From positions 1,798,001 through 1,862,000 of the forward strand of contig KE546967.1 in NCBI GenBank assembly GCA_000442125.1: a stretch of 64,000 nt of DNA, given 5' to 3'. Both the position numbers and the translations under genes were made by a program. The notes beneath the pieces are model-generated. The model made no database searches. It had not been told where the DNA came from and saw nothing but the letters and a program-made list of their open reading frames with translations. Each line of letters opens with the position of its first letter. Position 1 is the stretch's first letter. This DNA is from Opeltia flavorubescens. Taxonomy: Eukaryota; Ascomycota; Lecanoromycetes; Teloschistales; Teloschistaceae. This document shows, piece by piece, positions 37,307 to 47,100 of the stretch.

Positions 37307-37601
37307 TATAATATATTAAATATAATTAAATTAATTTAAAAGCGTAAACTATTATAGAAAAACTATTTATAATATATATATTTAAATATATTAAAGAATT
37401 AATTTTTATTTTTTAATAAAAAATAAAAGAAATTATTATATATCTAAAAATATATTTATTTTATACTAGATAATAATTATTTAAATAACCCCGCTTAGGT
37501 TTTTTAAAGGGCCCGCTGTATATAATTCAATATATTATCTCTATTATATAATTTCTACCTGGGGTTCAAATACTAACTGCTTTTATAGTTTAATGGTAAT
37601 A
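37307..37601 (-). repeat. 5' LTR of copy A
   Basis: 295 bp, followed at 37602-37606 by the TTAGC half of the target duplication. Near 37541-37601 it keeps CCTGGGGTTCAAATACTAAC, the least mutated version of that stretch among the four LTRs. Confidence 0.88.
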
Positions 37602-37724
37602 TTAGCGAAATTATATACGCGTATTAATTCGGCCGATTATTATAAACGTTAATAGATATAATATATTATTATTATTATTATCTATTATTAAAACTTTTAT
37701 TAAAGTATTTTTTTTATACTAATA

Positions 37725-37911
37725 AGCGCTAGCCGCCGTATAGAACGCCCGGGGCGCCTATAACGTTCTTAAGTTGGCCCCGGCGGCTCCGGGCAGGCCC
37801 CGGGCGGCAGCGCGTTGGCCCCGGGTATTATAGGGCCTGGTTTGTGGACTCCTGGCCCCTAGGATTTTAGCTGGCCCGGGGCGCCCAGAAATCGTTTCCT
37901 ATTTTGCCGAC
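37725..37911. other. GC-rich island inside the AT block
   Basis: About 185 bp dominated by GGCCCCGG-type runs, with several surviving CpA and TpG, sits between AT-rich arms of the outer transposon. A weaker GC-rich patch with CCCCGGTGACCCCGGGC lies at 18820-18965, on the other side of the retroelement stack. No coding frame is apparent. Confidence 0.7.
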
Positions 37912-38745
37912 GAGATAATAACGTAATATAATTTATAACTATTATTTACTTTTTTAAATAATTTAACGAATAGTATACTAAAAGTACTATAAAGCGCCGG
38001 AATCTTCCCTAATAAATACTATATATAGGCTACTTATAAATCCTAAGACTAATCTATATATATAATATATATATAAATAGTATTAATTCTAATATATAAC
38101 TATAAGCTAGTTATATATATAAATAGATAGTTTATTATTACTAGATCCCCCTATTAATTTAATTATTAAAAGTTTTACTAATTAATATTTATATCTTTTA
38201 TAAACTTTTAAATAATAGTATTAGTAAATCTATAAATTATTTTAAATTCTATTATTAAATTATTATAAAATTATTTAAAAATTTAAATAATAGATTAAAA
38301 AAATATATTATTAATTTATTTACCGCTTTAAAACTTCGTTTTAATAAAATTACTATATAATTTTAATATATTCTAATCTATCTAGAAAATAAAAAATTAT
38401 ATATATTATATAAATATAATAAATAGTAGCGAATAAAAGTATTTAAATATTTAAAATAATATATACTAGCTTTTATTAATTTAAATAAACTAGTTAAAAA
38501 AATAAAAATTTATTATATTACGTTAAAAGTTATATATATATATAGTAAAATGCTATATAAGCGATATAAATAATTAGATATATATATTAACTATAAAAAT
38601 TAGAAGAATATACAGCAAAAATTATAGTAATTACTATATAAAATTTCTAGTATTTTTATCCCTATTCTTTATCCAACGAATTTACAGCTAAATAAAGCCT
38701 TCTAATTGGCTAAAAAGTGCCAAGCTTTAGTAGCCGCACCCTGCT

Positions 38746-38781
38746 AGCGCAATCCCGCTTTCTCGGGGCACGAAGGGATAC
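38746..38781 (-). repeat. Right terminal inverted repeat of the outer DNA transposon
   Basis: Perfect complement of 17461-17496, with TA at 38779-38780. From about 38640 rightward CpA and TpG reappear, so RIP fades just inside this end. Confidence 0.9.
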
Positions 38782-39152
38782 CTCACATAGAAGACGTCTA
38801 GCATGTGTTTCTAAATGAGCTGCTTTTTGGACAGGTCCAACCAGTATGAATCGTGCTAACCAGCTGCAAGATTCGGGTGCCCTCAGAGCAAGTCGTTATA
38901 TTCGCATTTCTGTGGGGAGATGAAGAAACTCTGGTCGTGAAGACCAGAGCACAATAAGGAAGTTCTAGGCTACAAGTACGCAGTAGAAAAGTGTGGGGAA
39001 GAGAGGAACAAAAGTCCCATTACGTCATCGTATATGTAAATATGGATTTCAATTCCGTGCCTCAAATTACTGCGTTGAATTCTGCGAGAGATTTCATTGA
39101 TAGTATCGTTTTAGTACTTGTCATCAAATCTCTCCAAACATCAAGCCAAACC
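38782..39152. other. Intergenic, upstream of the thioredoxin-like gene
   Basis: Composition returns to normal immediately after the inverted terminus. No gene is seen; it should contain the promoter of the gene starting at 39153, which is thus only about 370 bp from the transposon. Confidence 0.5.
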
Positions 39153-40034
39153 ATGGCTCTCGCCCCCCGTTTCGCTGGCCAAGCCTTCTCCGCTCACGTC
39201 TCTCCCAAAGCAATTCACACCATTGAACTCTGTCCGCAACGCCGACCCCCCAATTGACCTCGTCTAGCTGACAACTTCCCAGTCCTCGACTATGTCTGCC
39301 CTGTACGCCTTTTCCCGCCCTCCCATTTATCATCGGCTTCTCCGCCCCCTCCTCCCCCAAAACCGCTAATGGGGCCTCCCGTGCAACCCGCAGTTCTCCG
39401 CCAAAATGTTCCTCACACTTTCCAATGAAATACTCCCCACTCTCGATGAAACCTTCCCGCAAAAGGTCCAATTCATATTCCGGCAGCAGATCCAGCCATG
39501 GCACCCCTCCAGTACCCTCTGCCACGAAGCAGCCGCTGCCGTCCTGCGCCTAGCGCCCGAGAAGTTCTGGAAGTACTCGAAGATACTGTTTGAGCATCAG
39601 AAGGAGTATTTTGATGTCAATGTTGTGAAGGAGGTGAGGAACGAGACGTATAAGCGTTTGGGAAAATTGGCGGCAGAGGTTGGTGTGGATGAGGGTCAGG
39701 TGTATGGATTGTTGGAGATTTCCGACAAGCCAGGGGAGGATGGGGCGTTGAATATTGGGAATGGGGTGACGGATGATGTGAAGGTTATGGTAAAGGTGCG
39801 TGCCGACTAGCAAGATGGAAAGGTGTTGTGCACGCGGCTGACGTTCGTAAAGGTGAATCGGCTGATGGGAGTCCATGTGACGCCTACGGTTTTGTTCAAC
39901 GTGAATTCTCCTAAAAATACTTAGACTCTCTTCGTATCAGCTGACGAAAAATCCAGGGCGTCGTGGAGAACAGTATCTCGAGTTCCTTCACTGGTCAACA
40001 ATGGCAAGAGTGGTTAGAGAAGAACGTTAAATAG
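39153..40034 (+). CDS. DsbA/thioredoxin-fold protein, five exons
   Basis: Exons 39153-39231, 39283-39302, 39394-39795, 39853-39900 and 39957-40034 join in phase to 208 residues. The second exon is only 20 nt but is needed to give LDYVCPFSAKMF, the start of a DsbA-like thioredoxin fold. The site is Cys-Pro-Phe-Ser, so only one cysteine of the usual pair is present, and a disulfide-exchange role is doubtful. Later come FIFRQQIQPWHPSS, a helical insert ending KPGEDGAL, and GVHVTPTVLFN with the cis-Pro loop typical of thioredoxin folds, then a short C-terminal helix. I recognise this as a widespread fungal thioredoxin-like family without established function. Translation of the unspliced DNA looks broken, but splicing restores the full frame. 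It converges on Cks1. Confidence 0.85.
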
Positions 40035-40382
40035 AGCTTGATTCTTGCCTGGAGATGTGGAAGATTCATTCGAGCAAAAGCCACGTTTGATTCATATCAT
40101 AAGGATGCTGGGACACATATGTTGCCGCTAAATACAGAGTAGAGATGCTCCTGGGAATATTTGTTGATCTGCCACTGTGATTAAACTCGTGATTCCTCCT
40201 CAGTCCTAATTACACCTCTTTATCATCAGTCGTTACTGATTCTGTCATTGCGTCCTCTGTCGCGCCAGGGGGGAAATTTTCCTCATGCCAAATATCGATC
40301 ATGATCTTCAAACTATCAGGGGAGCCGAGAAACTAATGGGCCATGATAGGTGGCTGATAGTTGATGGGTCGCCTTGAACGTG

Positions 40383-40858
40383 TCAGTAAATCAAGGTTAT
40401 GTCGGAGCGCCTTGAACCGTACTTGAAAAGTAGAATGTGGGGTTCTGGTTCATGTACTTCGTAATGTTCCCAACCAAGGCTCTGTGGAAGAAGTGTTAGA
40501 TAGTAACTACCGTTACTTGAGAGGCTGGCCGTGCCTACCTGAGTGATGCCTAATCCTCTCCATTCTTCTTCCCATAGCAGCTTCAACGTGCCTTTCGAGG
40601 GATCGAAATAATCTTTGGGTATTCGCTTGATCATCTCCTTCGGTAGCTGCACATGGCGGTATTCATATTCGTTGTCTGAGTATCTGATAAAATCAGGTAA
40701 GCACGAGCAGGCATAGATCATATTTTGAGGAGACACTTGATTAGCCCCTACCTTGAAGAGTAGTGAATCAGATCAATATACTCCTCTAGACGTTCCTTCT
40801 CAGAATCTGACAACATCCTTGGGTGCCTGTTGCGTCTGTCCGGGTCTATACCTGCCAT
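40383..40858 (-). CDS. CKS1: Cyclin-dependent kinase regulatory subunit (Cks1/suc1)
   Basis: Exons 40858-40752, 40683-40539 and 40481-40383 splice in phase to 116 residues. The family core is complete: [20 protein letters not shown], then [20 protein letters not shown] and [11 protein letters not shown]. Cks proteins bind Cdc28/Cdk1 and, through an anion pocket, phosphorylated targets, helping multisite phosphorylation and Cdk-dependent degradation at cell-cycle transitions. Conserved anion-site residues (Arg of RYSD, Arg of EYRH, Trp of GWEH) and the HxPEPH hinge are visible. Introns fall after 'HYSS' and after 'GITQ', with good GTAGG donors and CAG acceptors. There is no long Gln tail as in budding yeast. 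It shares an 844-bp upstream region with the Rsc4-like gene. Confidence 0.95.
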
Positions 40859-41702
40859 GGTGCGGACCCTTCCCCAAGCAGCCTGAAAAGATGAGGAACG
40901 CTTGAGGCGACCAAGCCTCAGCTTATGCCCACCGAAGTCGTCGACAGAGCTTTTATGAAAACTTGAATGATCCTTCGAGAGTGACGCTTCTGGTATCTAT
41001 TTCGGCGGGAGCCGAGGACCAGATTTGGTCGTTTGCTTGGTCTCACCGCCTTGATCCTAGAGCCGCAACGGTAAAGGGGAAGTAGGGAAACGCTGTGGAA
41101 CAGTCACGAGTCCGGAATGACAAGTTCAAACAGTGTTCACCACAAAGGTGATAGAATATCAAAGCGGTAAGCAAAGTAGGTAGGCAGTGGAAAGCTCTCG
41201 TGAACAGGTAAACAAAAGCTCAAATGTTTTGCGACTGACCCATGGTTTACCCCACCAAGGCTTGGCAGGCACGGAAATTGCCGAAGTCCCGCGAATTCAC
41301 ACTACACCCAAAATGACTAGCTTTAGAGAACACAGAACGAGGAGCCCGACAATGGAGAAGAACGCGATCAGATTTCCAGTTGAATAGCTCTAGCTGTGGA
41401 TGTATGTCGCATCTTTGATTGAGAAGCAATCCATTGAGTGCAGTTCGTACCCATAAGCTCTTGTTGCGACCTTGTTCAACCATCGTCCGCCCCAATCCAT
41501 TGTATTGCACCCACCCTCGATACCACCCTCGATCCTTGACCGGCGATTGCCAATGATTCTGCACGTTGCGGTTCATTCGTCGAGCTCGTGTTTGGAAAGT
41601 TTGCCTTGACAGAGTTCGACTTGCGCTGTTGCGGAGAAGAGAAAGCAGCTGGCTCGGGAGGCGTCTGACTGGTCTTTTGCGCGACCGCGTGGGTAGCGGA
41701 GG
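40859..41702. promoter_or_regulatory. Shared upstream region of Cks1 and the Rsc4-like gene
   Basis: The two genes are divergent and nothing else coding is supported here. A minus-strand open frame crossing 41247-41939 overlaps the first Rsc4 exon and has no recognisable domain, so I treat it as chance. Individual promoter elements could not be identified with confidence. Confidence 0.4.
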
Positions 41703-44363
41703 ATGAGTTCGAAAAGAAAGGCAGCCCAAGCTGCAGCTGCAGCCGTCGCAAATGAACCTAGCAATCAGCCAGCAAAGCGCAGAAAAGTCTCGGTACGTAG
41801 CTAATCCTTTCTGCTCTTTGATCTTCTCATAGAGGTTTGTGCTGCAAGGCAGGTTGTGCGTGATGTCGAGGGGTTCGGCGGTTGCTTTGAACGAAGAAGT
41901 CAACTTCATGAAAGAGGGTTGGCATTCGCTAGGTTGCAACGGCCCATGTGCCTAAGCATTCGACATCGCACCCTGCAGCCTTTACCACATCACTGCCCTC
42001 CTACACAATCCGGACAACCACTTCTTCATTTCAACCACCTGCTTGTGTCTGCAATGACTGACTTGTCTCCTACAAAAGGCGCCTCTAAAAGAGGCCGTAG
42101 AAACAGAGACACCTACAGAGACCGGACTAAGATGTCTCGAACGCATCAAAAGCGCTCGCGACAAAAAGTAAGCAGCAGCTGAATGCAGCCATCTATTATT
42201 TTCTTTGGCTAATTCAAACGCAACAGGGATTGGCCTATAGCTACCCATTTCATGACATTACCTGACAAGGTATGAGTTCCCAAAGCTCATCTTGTAGCAG
42301 TCACTAACACTCATCTCTTGCATAGTCAACTAACAAGAGATACTATCGAGAAATTGGCCTCCCCATGGCCTTGGATATCATCGAGGTAGGTCGTTCATTC
42401 CCATCGTTCCGTGTCTGACATGCGTACGCAAATCGTCTTTATTCTATTTGTGTTTATTTGCTTACTATCTATCCAATGATATCAGACAAAGCTCAAAAAC
42501 CATGAGTATCCAACCGTGAGTGCTGTCGAAAGTGACCTCAGGCGTATGATCCTCAATGCCAAGTCATTCAACGAAAAATCATCGCAGTTATTCTCCGATG
42601 CTGAAAAGATTCGCAAAGCGGTCTCCAACTTTATGGTGGAGAACAACCCAGACTACCAGACCGATGATTATAAACCATTTCCGACACCCGTTCCAGAGAA
42701 CTGGCAACCCAGTGATGACGACGATGCAAAACCCGAAATCGAAACCAAGGACGAAATTGCCAATTCTACTAGAGGTATCAGCAACCGGAGAGCGAGTTCT
42801 GCGGCTACGGGCCCATCCAATGTTCGAACAAGCGCAACGCCTGGAGCTCATGACCCTGAAGGACTTGGTGAAAGCTTTGAAGGCGATACATTCCAGAAAG
42901 CTCAGGAAAAAATCGTCGCAGAAATGATAGAGCTGAAGAATGACGAGTATGTTTGTGTGGAAGACCTTCGATGTTCCTGCTAATCTCTTCTTGTAGTGAT
43001 GAGCTAATCACGGGTCCGTTCATCACCCTGCCATCTCGCGAATTACGGGACTATTACCGAATCATCAAACATCCCGTGTCCCTGAGAAGTATTCAAAAGG
43101 CCGTTCAAGGAGTCAGAGGACGAGACAAGCCTACAGGTATCTCAAATTTCAAAAGTTGGGCAACCTTCGAAGAGGAAACCAGCGCTATATGGAAGAATGC
43201 ATATCACTACAACGAGGATGGCAGTGATATCTCTGAAGCAGCAACGCTGCTGGAGGTAAGACCTGATCCAGTCCTATTTTGCTGCATCTAGTAATTGTTT
43301 AGGAATACTTCTACCGACGCCTCGACGAAGCGAAGAAGGTCGTAACTGAACCTCCTCAACCAAAGGTCAAGCTCAGGATGCCTGCCAAATCGCCAGATCC
43401 TCCTAAAATTACCCTAAAGTTCGGTAGCTCAAAGCCAAGTACTACTGCTGGTGTTTCAGTCGACAACGAAGCTCTAAAGCGCCAACAAGATCTTGTCAAT
43501 GCCGGTATGAACGGACAGGCATCGATTCGCGCGAGTCCTAAAAACCTACCTGGAGGACCTCAGAATGTGCCAGTAGTAAATGGAATTTCATCTCTGTCGA
43601 GGACATCACAGGAAAGAAGAAGTGGATCTGGTGACAAACCTACGATCAACGGCGTGAAGACCGAGACCTCGATTGGACAATCTCCAGCACTAGGTTCAGC
43701 TTCATTGAACGCAGATCGGATCAATTCCCTCGATGCACGACAGAGCCCCAACCCGGCTATGATGCCTCCGCCGCCAGCAATGCTGGCCCCACGTTTCCCC
43801 AGCGGCAGTCCGCATCCACAGTCCTACTCCGCAAATCATTACCCCTCGACTGGATACTCTTCCACCTCACAATTTGACTCTAGTCGAAGACGGTCGGGAA
43901 AAGGTGCGAGCATCCGCAGTCAATCATGACATTTCTAAACTGACTGTAATTAGAAGCTCTGATCACCAACTTAAGTATATCCACTCACCAAGGGCTCAAG
44001 ATCGATAAGCATTTCCATCTTGATGTCCCACCGTCACCCACTACCACCCAGCAATCTATCACGATTACTCTACCGTCGACCTACTATTATCTACAACTCA
44101 TACCAACAGTAGCTGCTAGCGTCCTGCACAGGCCCTACAAGACCTTTGTCACCGTCAACGGTAATCGAATCATGCCAAATCCACAAATGCCCGAACAATC
44201 TGATGCCCGAAAGTCTTTGTACGAACACCGCGTTGTGCCAGGGATGAATCGGATCGAAGTCGAGATAGTGGCTGGTACGCCCCGGGGAGCGCCGAAGATT
44301 GGGACGGGGCCTGAGTTGGAGGTGGAAAAGATTACCATTTTTGCTCACTTGATGAGACCTTGA
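41703..44363 (+). CDS. RSC4: Rsc4-like double-bromodomain chromatin remodelling subunit
   Basis: Exons 41703-41792, 42079-42167, 42227-42269, 42326-42385, 42486-42946, 42997-43255, 43303-43903 and 43954-44363 join in phase to 670 residues. The N-terminus is MSSKRKAAQ with a basic KRRK patch. Bromodomain 1 spans about residues 45-155, including HFMTLPDKSTNKRYYREIGL and LRRMILNAKSFNEKSSQLF; bromodomain 2 spans about 245-355, including GPFITLPSRELRDYY and NAYHYNEDGSDISE. A low-complexity Ser/Pro region (to about 540) precedes a conserved C-terminal domain ending in FAHLMRP. Rsc4 is part of the RSC complex and reads acetylated histone H3. The first intron (286 nt) is long for this window, so an exon could be missing there. 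Confidence 0.88.
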
Positions 44364-44815
44364 GCTTCTGGCGGCAGCGTTCAGGGTCTTTATGTGTTTG
44401 ATGTTTCTTATCTTCCGAAGCATGTATGGCGTCTACATGTTCTGGTGTGGTACAAGCATCCCATTGCGTTGGCTTGGCTTATTCGGAACAGCATCTATAC
44501 AGTTGCTGTTGTATCGTCGTGGTTTCATCATCCTAATACTTAAACAGGAAGGATGACAATATAATATCGTGTGACATACTGCTAGCTTCTGGTGCTTCGA
44601 TCTCAGGCCCCATATGCACAACGACGTCACAGCCCGCTGTCACTTTTTCCCCCGCATGACATTCGTTCGCGTGGGGTGCGTGACCATTTTAACTTTACAG
44701 ACGACACAAAAACACTTCTCAAATCGATACATCGATTGCGATAGTTCTTAAACCTCCACTCTCACGACTGATTGACTGGACACAATCAACCTATATCCAA
44801 ACCCAACCAAGCATA
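44364..44815. other. Intergenic between two plus-strand genes
   Basis: 3' side of the Rsc4-like gene and promoter of the next. No gene or repeat recognised. Confidence 0.5.
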
Positions 44816-45504
44816 ATGGCAGAAGAAGCAAAAGAATCCCTCCACCCCACCACCGCCGCCGATACCGAGGCTGCAGAGGAAGGCGGCGCTCAGGAACAAA
44901 GTCAACCCCAAGAGCAAGAAAGTGGAAAATCGAGGGCGGAACCAGGTACATTTCATCGTTCCATCAAGATCTCTTCCTGTCCTCAAGCGTTTTTTCACTG
45001 CTTTAACTTATTGTATCGCATCTACGATTTTCTATTTGGATCGCGTCTTGGGATGGTATTGTAGCTAATATGATGGATGTAACAGGTTCCGCGTTCCTGG
45101 GTTCTTACGGGAACTCGGCTGGGGATAAAGGTACCTTCTCCTCCTCCCTTCCCCTTCCTCTCTCCCTTCTCCCATTCCCTCCCCCCATTCTACTCTCCCG
45201 CCCTCCATCCCCATCCAACCGTCACCACAGCTAATCTTCCTCCCACACCACAGTACAATCAACCCTCTCCCCCGTCGGCAAACCCCTCGGAAAGGGCCTC
45301 GGTATGGTCGGTTCCCCCATCGGCGGTCTTGTCGAACCTTTAGTCGGCGGGGTCATGAAGAGTGGGAAGGGCTTTGGGGATACAGTAGGCGTGGGGGCGG
45401 GGAACCAGGATAAGAAGAAGCTGGAAGAGATGCAGAAAGACAGGGCGGATGTGGGGGGGAAGGAACAGACGGGGGATAACCCTTTGGGGTTGGGGGAGCC
45501 GTAG
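44816..45504 (+). CDS. Small Gly-rich hypothetical protein, three exons
   Basis: Exons 44816-44945, 45086-45130 and 45254-45504 give 141 residues in phase. The first 43 residues are acidic, Glu/Gln/Ala-rich and likely disordered. The middle has SAFLGSYGNSAGDKVQSTLS and PVGKPLGKGLGMVG, and a run SPIGGLVEPLVGGVMKSGKG that could form an amphipathic glycine-rich hairpin-like membrane association. The tail is charged (DKKKLEEMQKDR) and ends LGLGEP. I have seen this architecture in conserved fungal hypothetical proteins but know no function. Introns have GTACAT and GTACCT donors and CAG acceptors. It converges on the mitochondrial recycling-factor gene. Confidence 0.65.
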
Positions 45505-45717
45505 GGGGGATGACCTGGGGAAGAGGGGGAGAGGGATGGGGTTGGGGCAGAGGAGAGGAGGGTGTGTGATGAGCTCAGTGTGTAACGTCTTTTTTCAACG
45601 CCTGCTATCCATTTCGGAAAATATATATAACTGAATTGAAAAAAAATCTTCCGCTGTACAGCTTATCCCCATCCCCTCTCCACCCCAACAATCCCACCCC
45701 TATCAACCACCTCCTCC

Positions 45718-46693
45718 TCACGCCCCACCATCACCCAGCCCCCTCCTCCTCCCATCCACAACCTTCTTCACCTCCCCCATCCCCCTCTCATTAACCCTCT
45801 CCAAAATCGTTTCTCCCCTTTTGAACATATCCGGCCCCATTCTCTTCGACAGCTTCAACGCATTCAGTCTCTTCTTCTCCACCCCCCTAGCTTCCCTGAG
45901 CGCGAAAAGCGCTTTCTCGCCCTTTGCCGAAACCTGCGCGAGGGCGTTGATTCGAGACTCGGTTGTGGTGGGGGGGATGGGGATGTGGAGTTCGAAGGGG
46001 GTGTCTGGGGATGGGGGGAGGGGGTTTATAGGAAGGGAGGAAGAGGAGAGGGCTGTGAGGAGGGGTTTGGTATGCTAGATATCCATCTCCGTCAGTATCA
46101 TATCTCAAAAAGTTTACAAAGATGAATGACAGGAATCGAAAAAGAAGGAATTGGCATACATCCCTCTCCCCCACAAGCACAACCATCACCCTCCCCCTCG
46201 GAACCACCTGCGCCATCTCCCCCACCTTCACCACCACCTTCGTCTTCTCCTTCTCATTCCCCCTCTCAATGGGCTTCTCAGGGACCTTCTTCAGTATCAC
46301 CTTCACGTTCTCTATATCCTCCACACTTAACCCTCCAGGCCTGACCCTCCGAACTTCATCCCTCAATCCCTCGATTATTTTTTCGATCTCCCCCTCGAAG
46401 GCGGAAAAATCCATTGGATCTGCATTTTCGTTGAATGTTGCTTCGGCGTTGGCGTTGATGGCACGTTTGGAGGCTTGTTTGCCGCCGGATTTTTTAAGGT
46501 GAGGGTGGGAAGTGGTGAAGGTGCGGTATGGGGGTGGTCGTTGGTGGTCTTGGGGCGCGGGCTGGTGGGGACGAGAGATTGAGGAGGATGGGAGGTTGTG
46601 GAGAGAGGTTGTGGAGCTGTGAGGAGAGGAGAAAAGGGCTGAGGTGCGAGGACGGAGGGGAAGAAATGCGGAGAGAAGTGAGGGTTTGGACAT
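45718..46693 (-). CDS. RRF1: Mitochondrial ribosome recycling factor
   Basis: Exons 46693-46160 and 46074-45718 (85-nt intron, GTATGC donor, CTAG acceptor) give 296 residues. Residues 1-75 are Ser/Arg/Pro-rich with almost no acidic residues, a mitochondrial presequence ending about FTTSHPHLKK. The RRF fold follows: helix MDFSAFEGEIEKIIEGLRDEV, then GGLSVEDIENVKV, a beta region with KVGEMAQVVPRGRVMVVLVGER, and after the intron HTKPLLTALSSSSLPINPL, the PPTTTESR helix start and a long Arg/Lys-rich C-terminal helix. RRF splits post-termination ribosomes together with mitochondrial EF-G2. An extra Lys-rich loop (KKVPEKPIERGNEKEK) interrupts the beta domain. The family's conserved N-terminal helix is present, so the protein is complete. 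Confidence 0.88.
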
Positions 46694-47100
46694 TAAGATG
46701 GACGGTTGAAAACAGCGGAAAGATTCAAGAGCTGATGGTCGTATTCGTATCTGGTTTCCAATTTCAACCAGCGAAATTCATGGCAGCGTTTACGACCGAT
46801 AATGTGTTCAAGGTCAATGAAGACGAAGAATTCAAGTCTCGAAAATATAACAATTGATCTCGTTGTATCGACATCATCTCTATCTGGAGCCACTATCAGT
46901 TGGCATCGCAATACAAGTAGTGGTATTCTTTTTTCGGCGACATGCATACTAGGATATCGCTACAGTAAAACTGACATGTCGAGGAAACATGTTTCCTCTG
47001 CTGGCACAAGACCTTCTGCAGCTGCCGCAGAACATCGCTCGAGTAGATTCACTTTTAGTCCGTCTAACATGGCCAATGACATATATAGTCCACACAACCT
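46694..47100. other. Intergenic: 3' side of Hsp70 gene, promoter of RRF1
   Basis: Both neighbours are on the minus strand. No gene recognised; short frames here overlap neither domain nor splice pattern. Confidence 0.5.

Larger units (their letters stand above)
19186..37601 (-). mobile_element. Ty3/gypsy chromovirus copy A (minus strand), interrupted by copy B
   Basis: LTRs at 37307-37601 (5' side) and 19186-19480 (3' side), both 295 bp, lie in the same orientation. The flanks are TTAAC (19181-19185) and TTAGC (37602-37606), a 5-bp duplication with one G-to-A change. Copy B with one extra CTATA target accounts for 9211 bp inside; the remainder is 9205 bp, matching copy B's 9206 bp. The gag-pol relic runs leftward from about 36.9 to 32.0 kb. 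The part of copy A left of copy B (19481-21777) is the region beyond pol. All coding capacity is lost. The element is the middle layer of the nest: younger than the TIR transposon, older than copy B. Confidence 0.88.
17464..38778. mobile_element. Outer TA-flanked TIR DNA transposon, split by nested retroelements
   Basis: Perfect inverted ends, a TA on each side and a long AT-rich interior define a single insertion of 21,315 bp. Subtracting the retroelement stack (19186-37601) and its 5-bp duplicated target leaves an original element of about 2.9 kb: 17464-19185 plus 37607-38778. TA target sites and size fit the Tc1/mariner superfamily, pogo/Fot1 group. The interior is destroyed by RIP. A weak transposase trace is listed at 18697-18815. 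Outer flanks on both sides have ordinary composition, so the block boundary is a sharp isochore border. Superfamily assignment rests on TIR and TA only. Confidence 0.8.

Noticed and set aside
39001-39257. 88-codon plus-strand frame ending before the thioredoxin-like exons
   Set aside because: Its end is exon 1 read into intron 1; the real start is the ATG at 39153.
41247-41939. 230-codon minus-strand frame across the Rsc4 first exon
   Set aside because: No recognisable domain; overlaps a supported exon and its promoter; Ser/Arg-rich composition typical of chance frames.
45741-46344. Pro/Ser-rich plus-strand frames opposite RRF1
   Set aside because: Low-complexity shadows of the Glu/Gly/Arg-rich minus-strand coding sequence.
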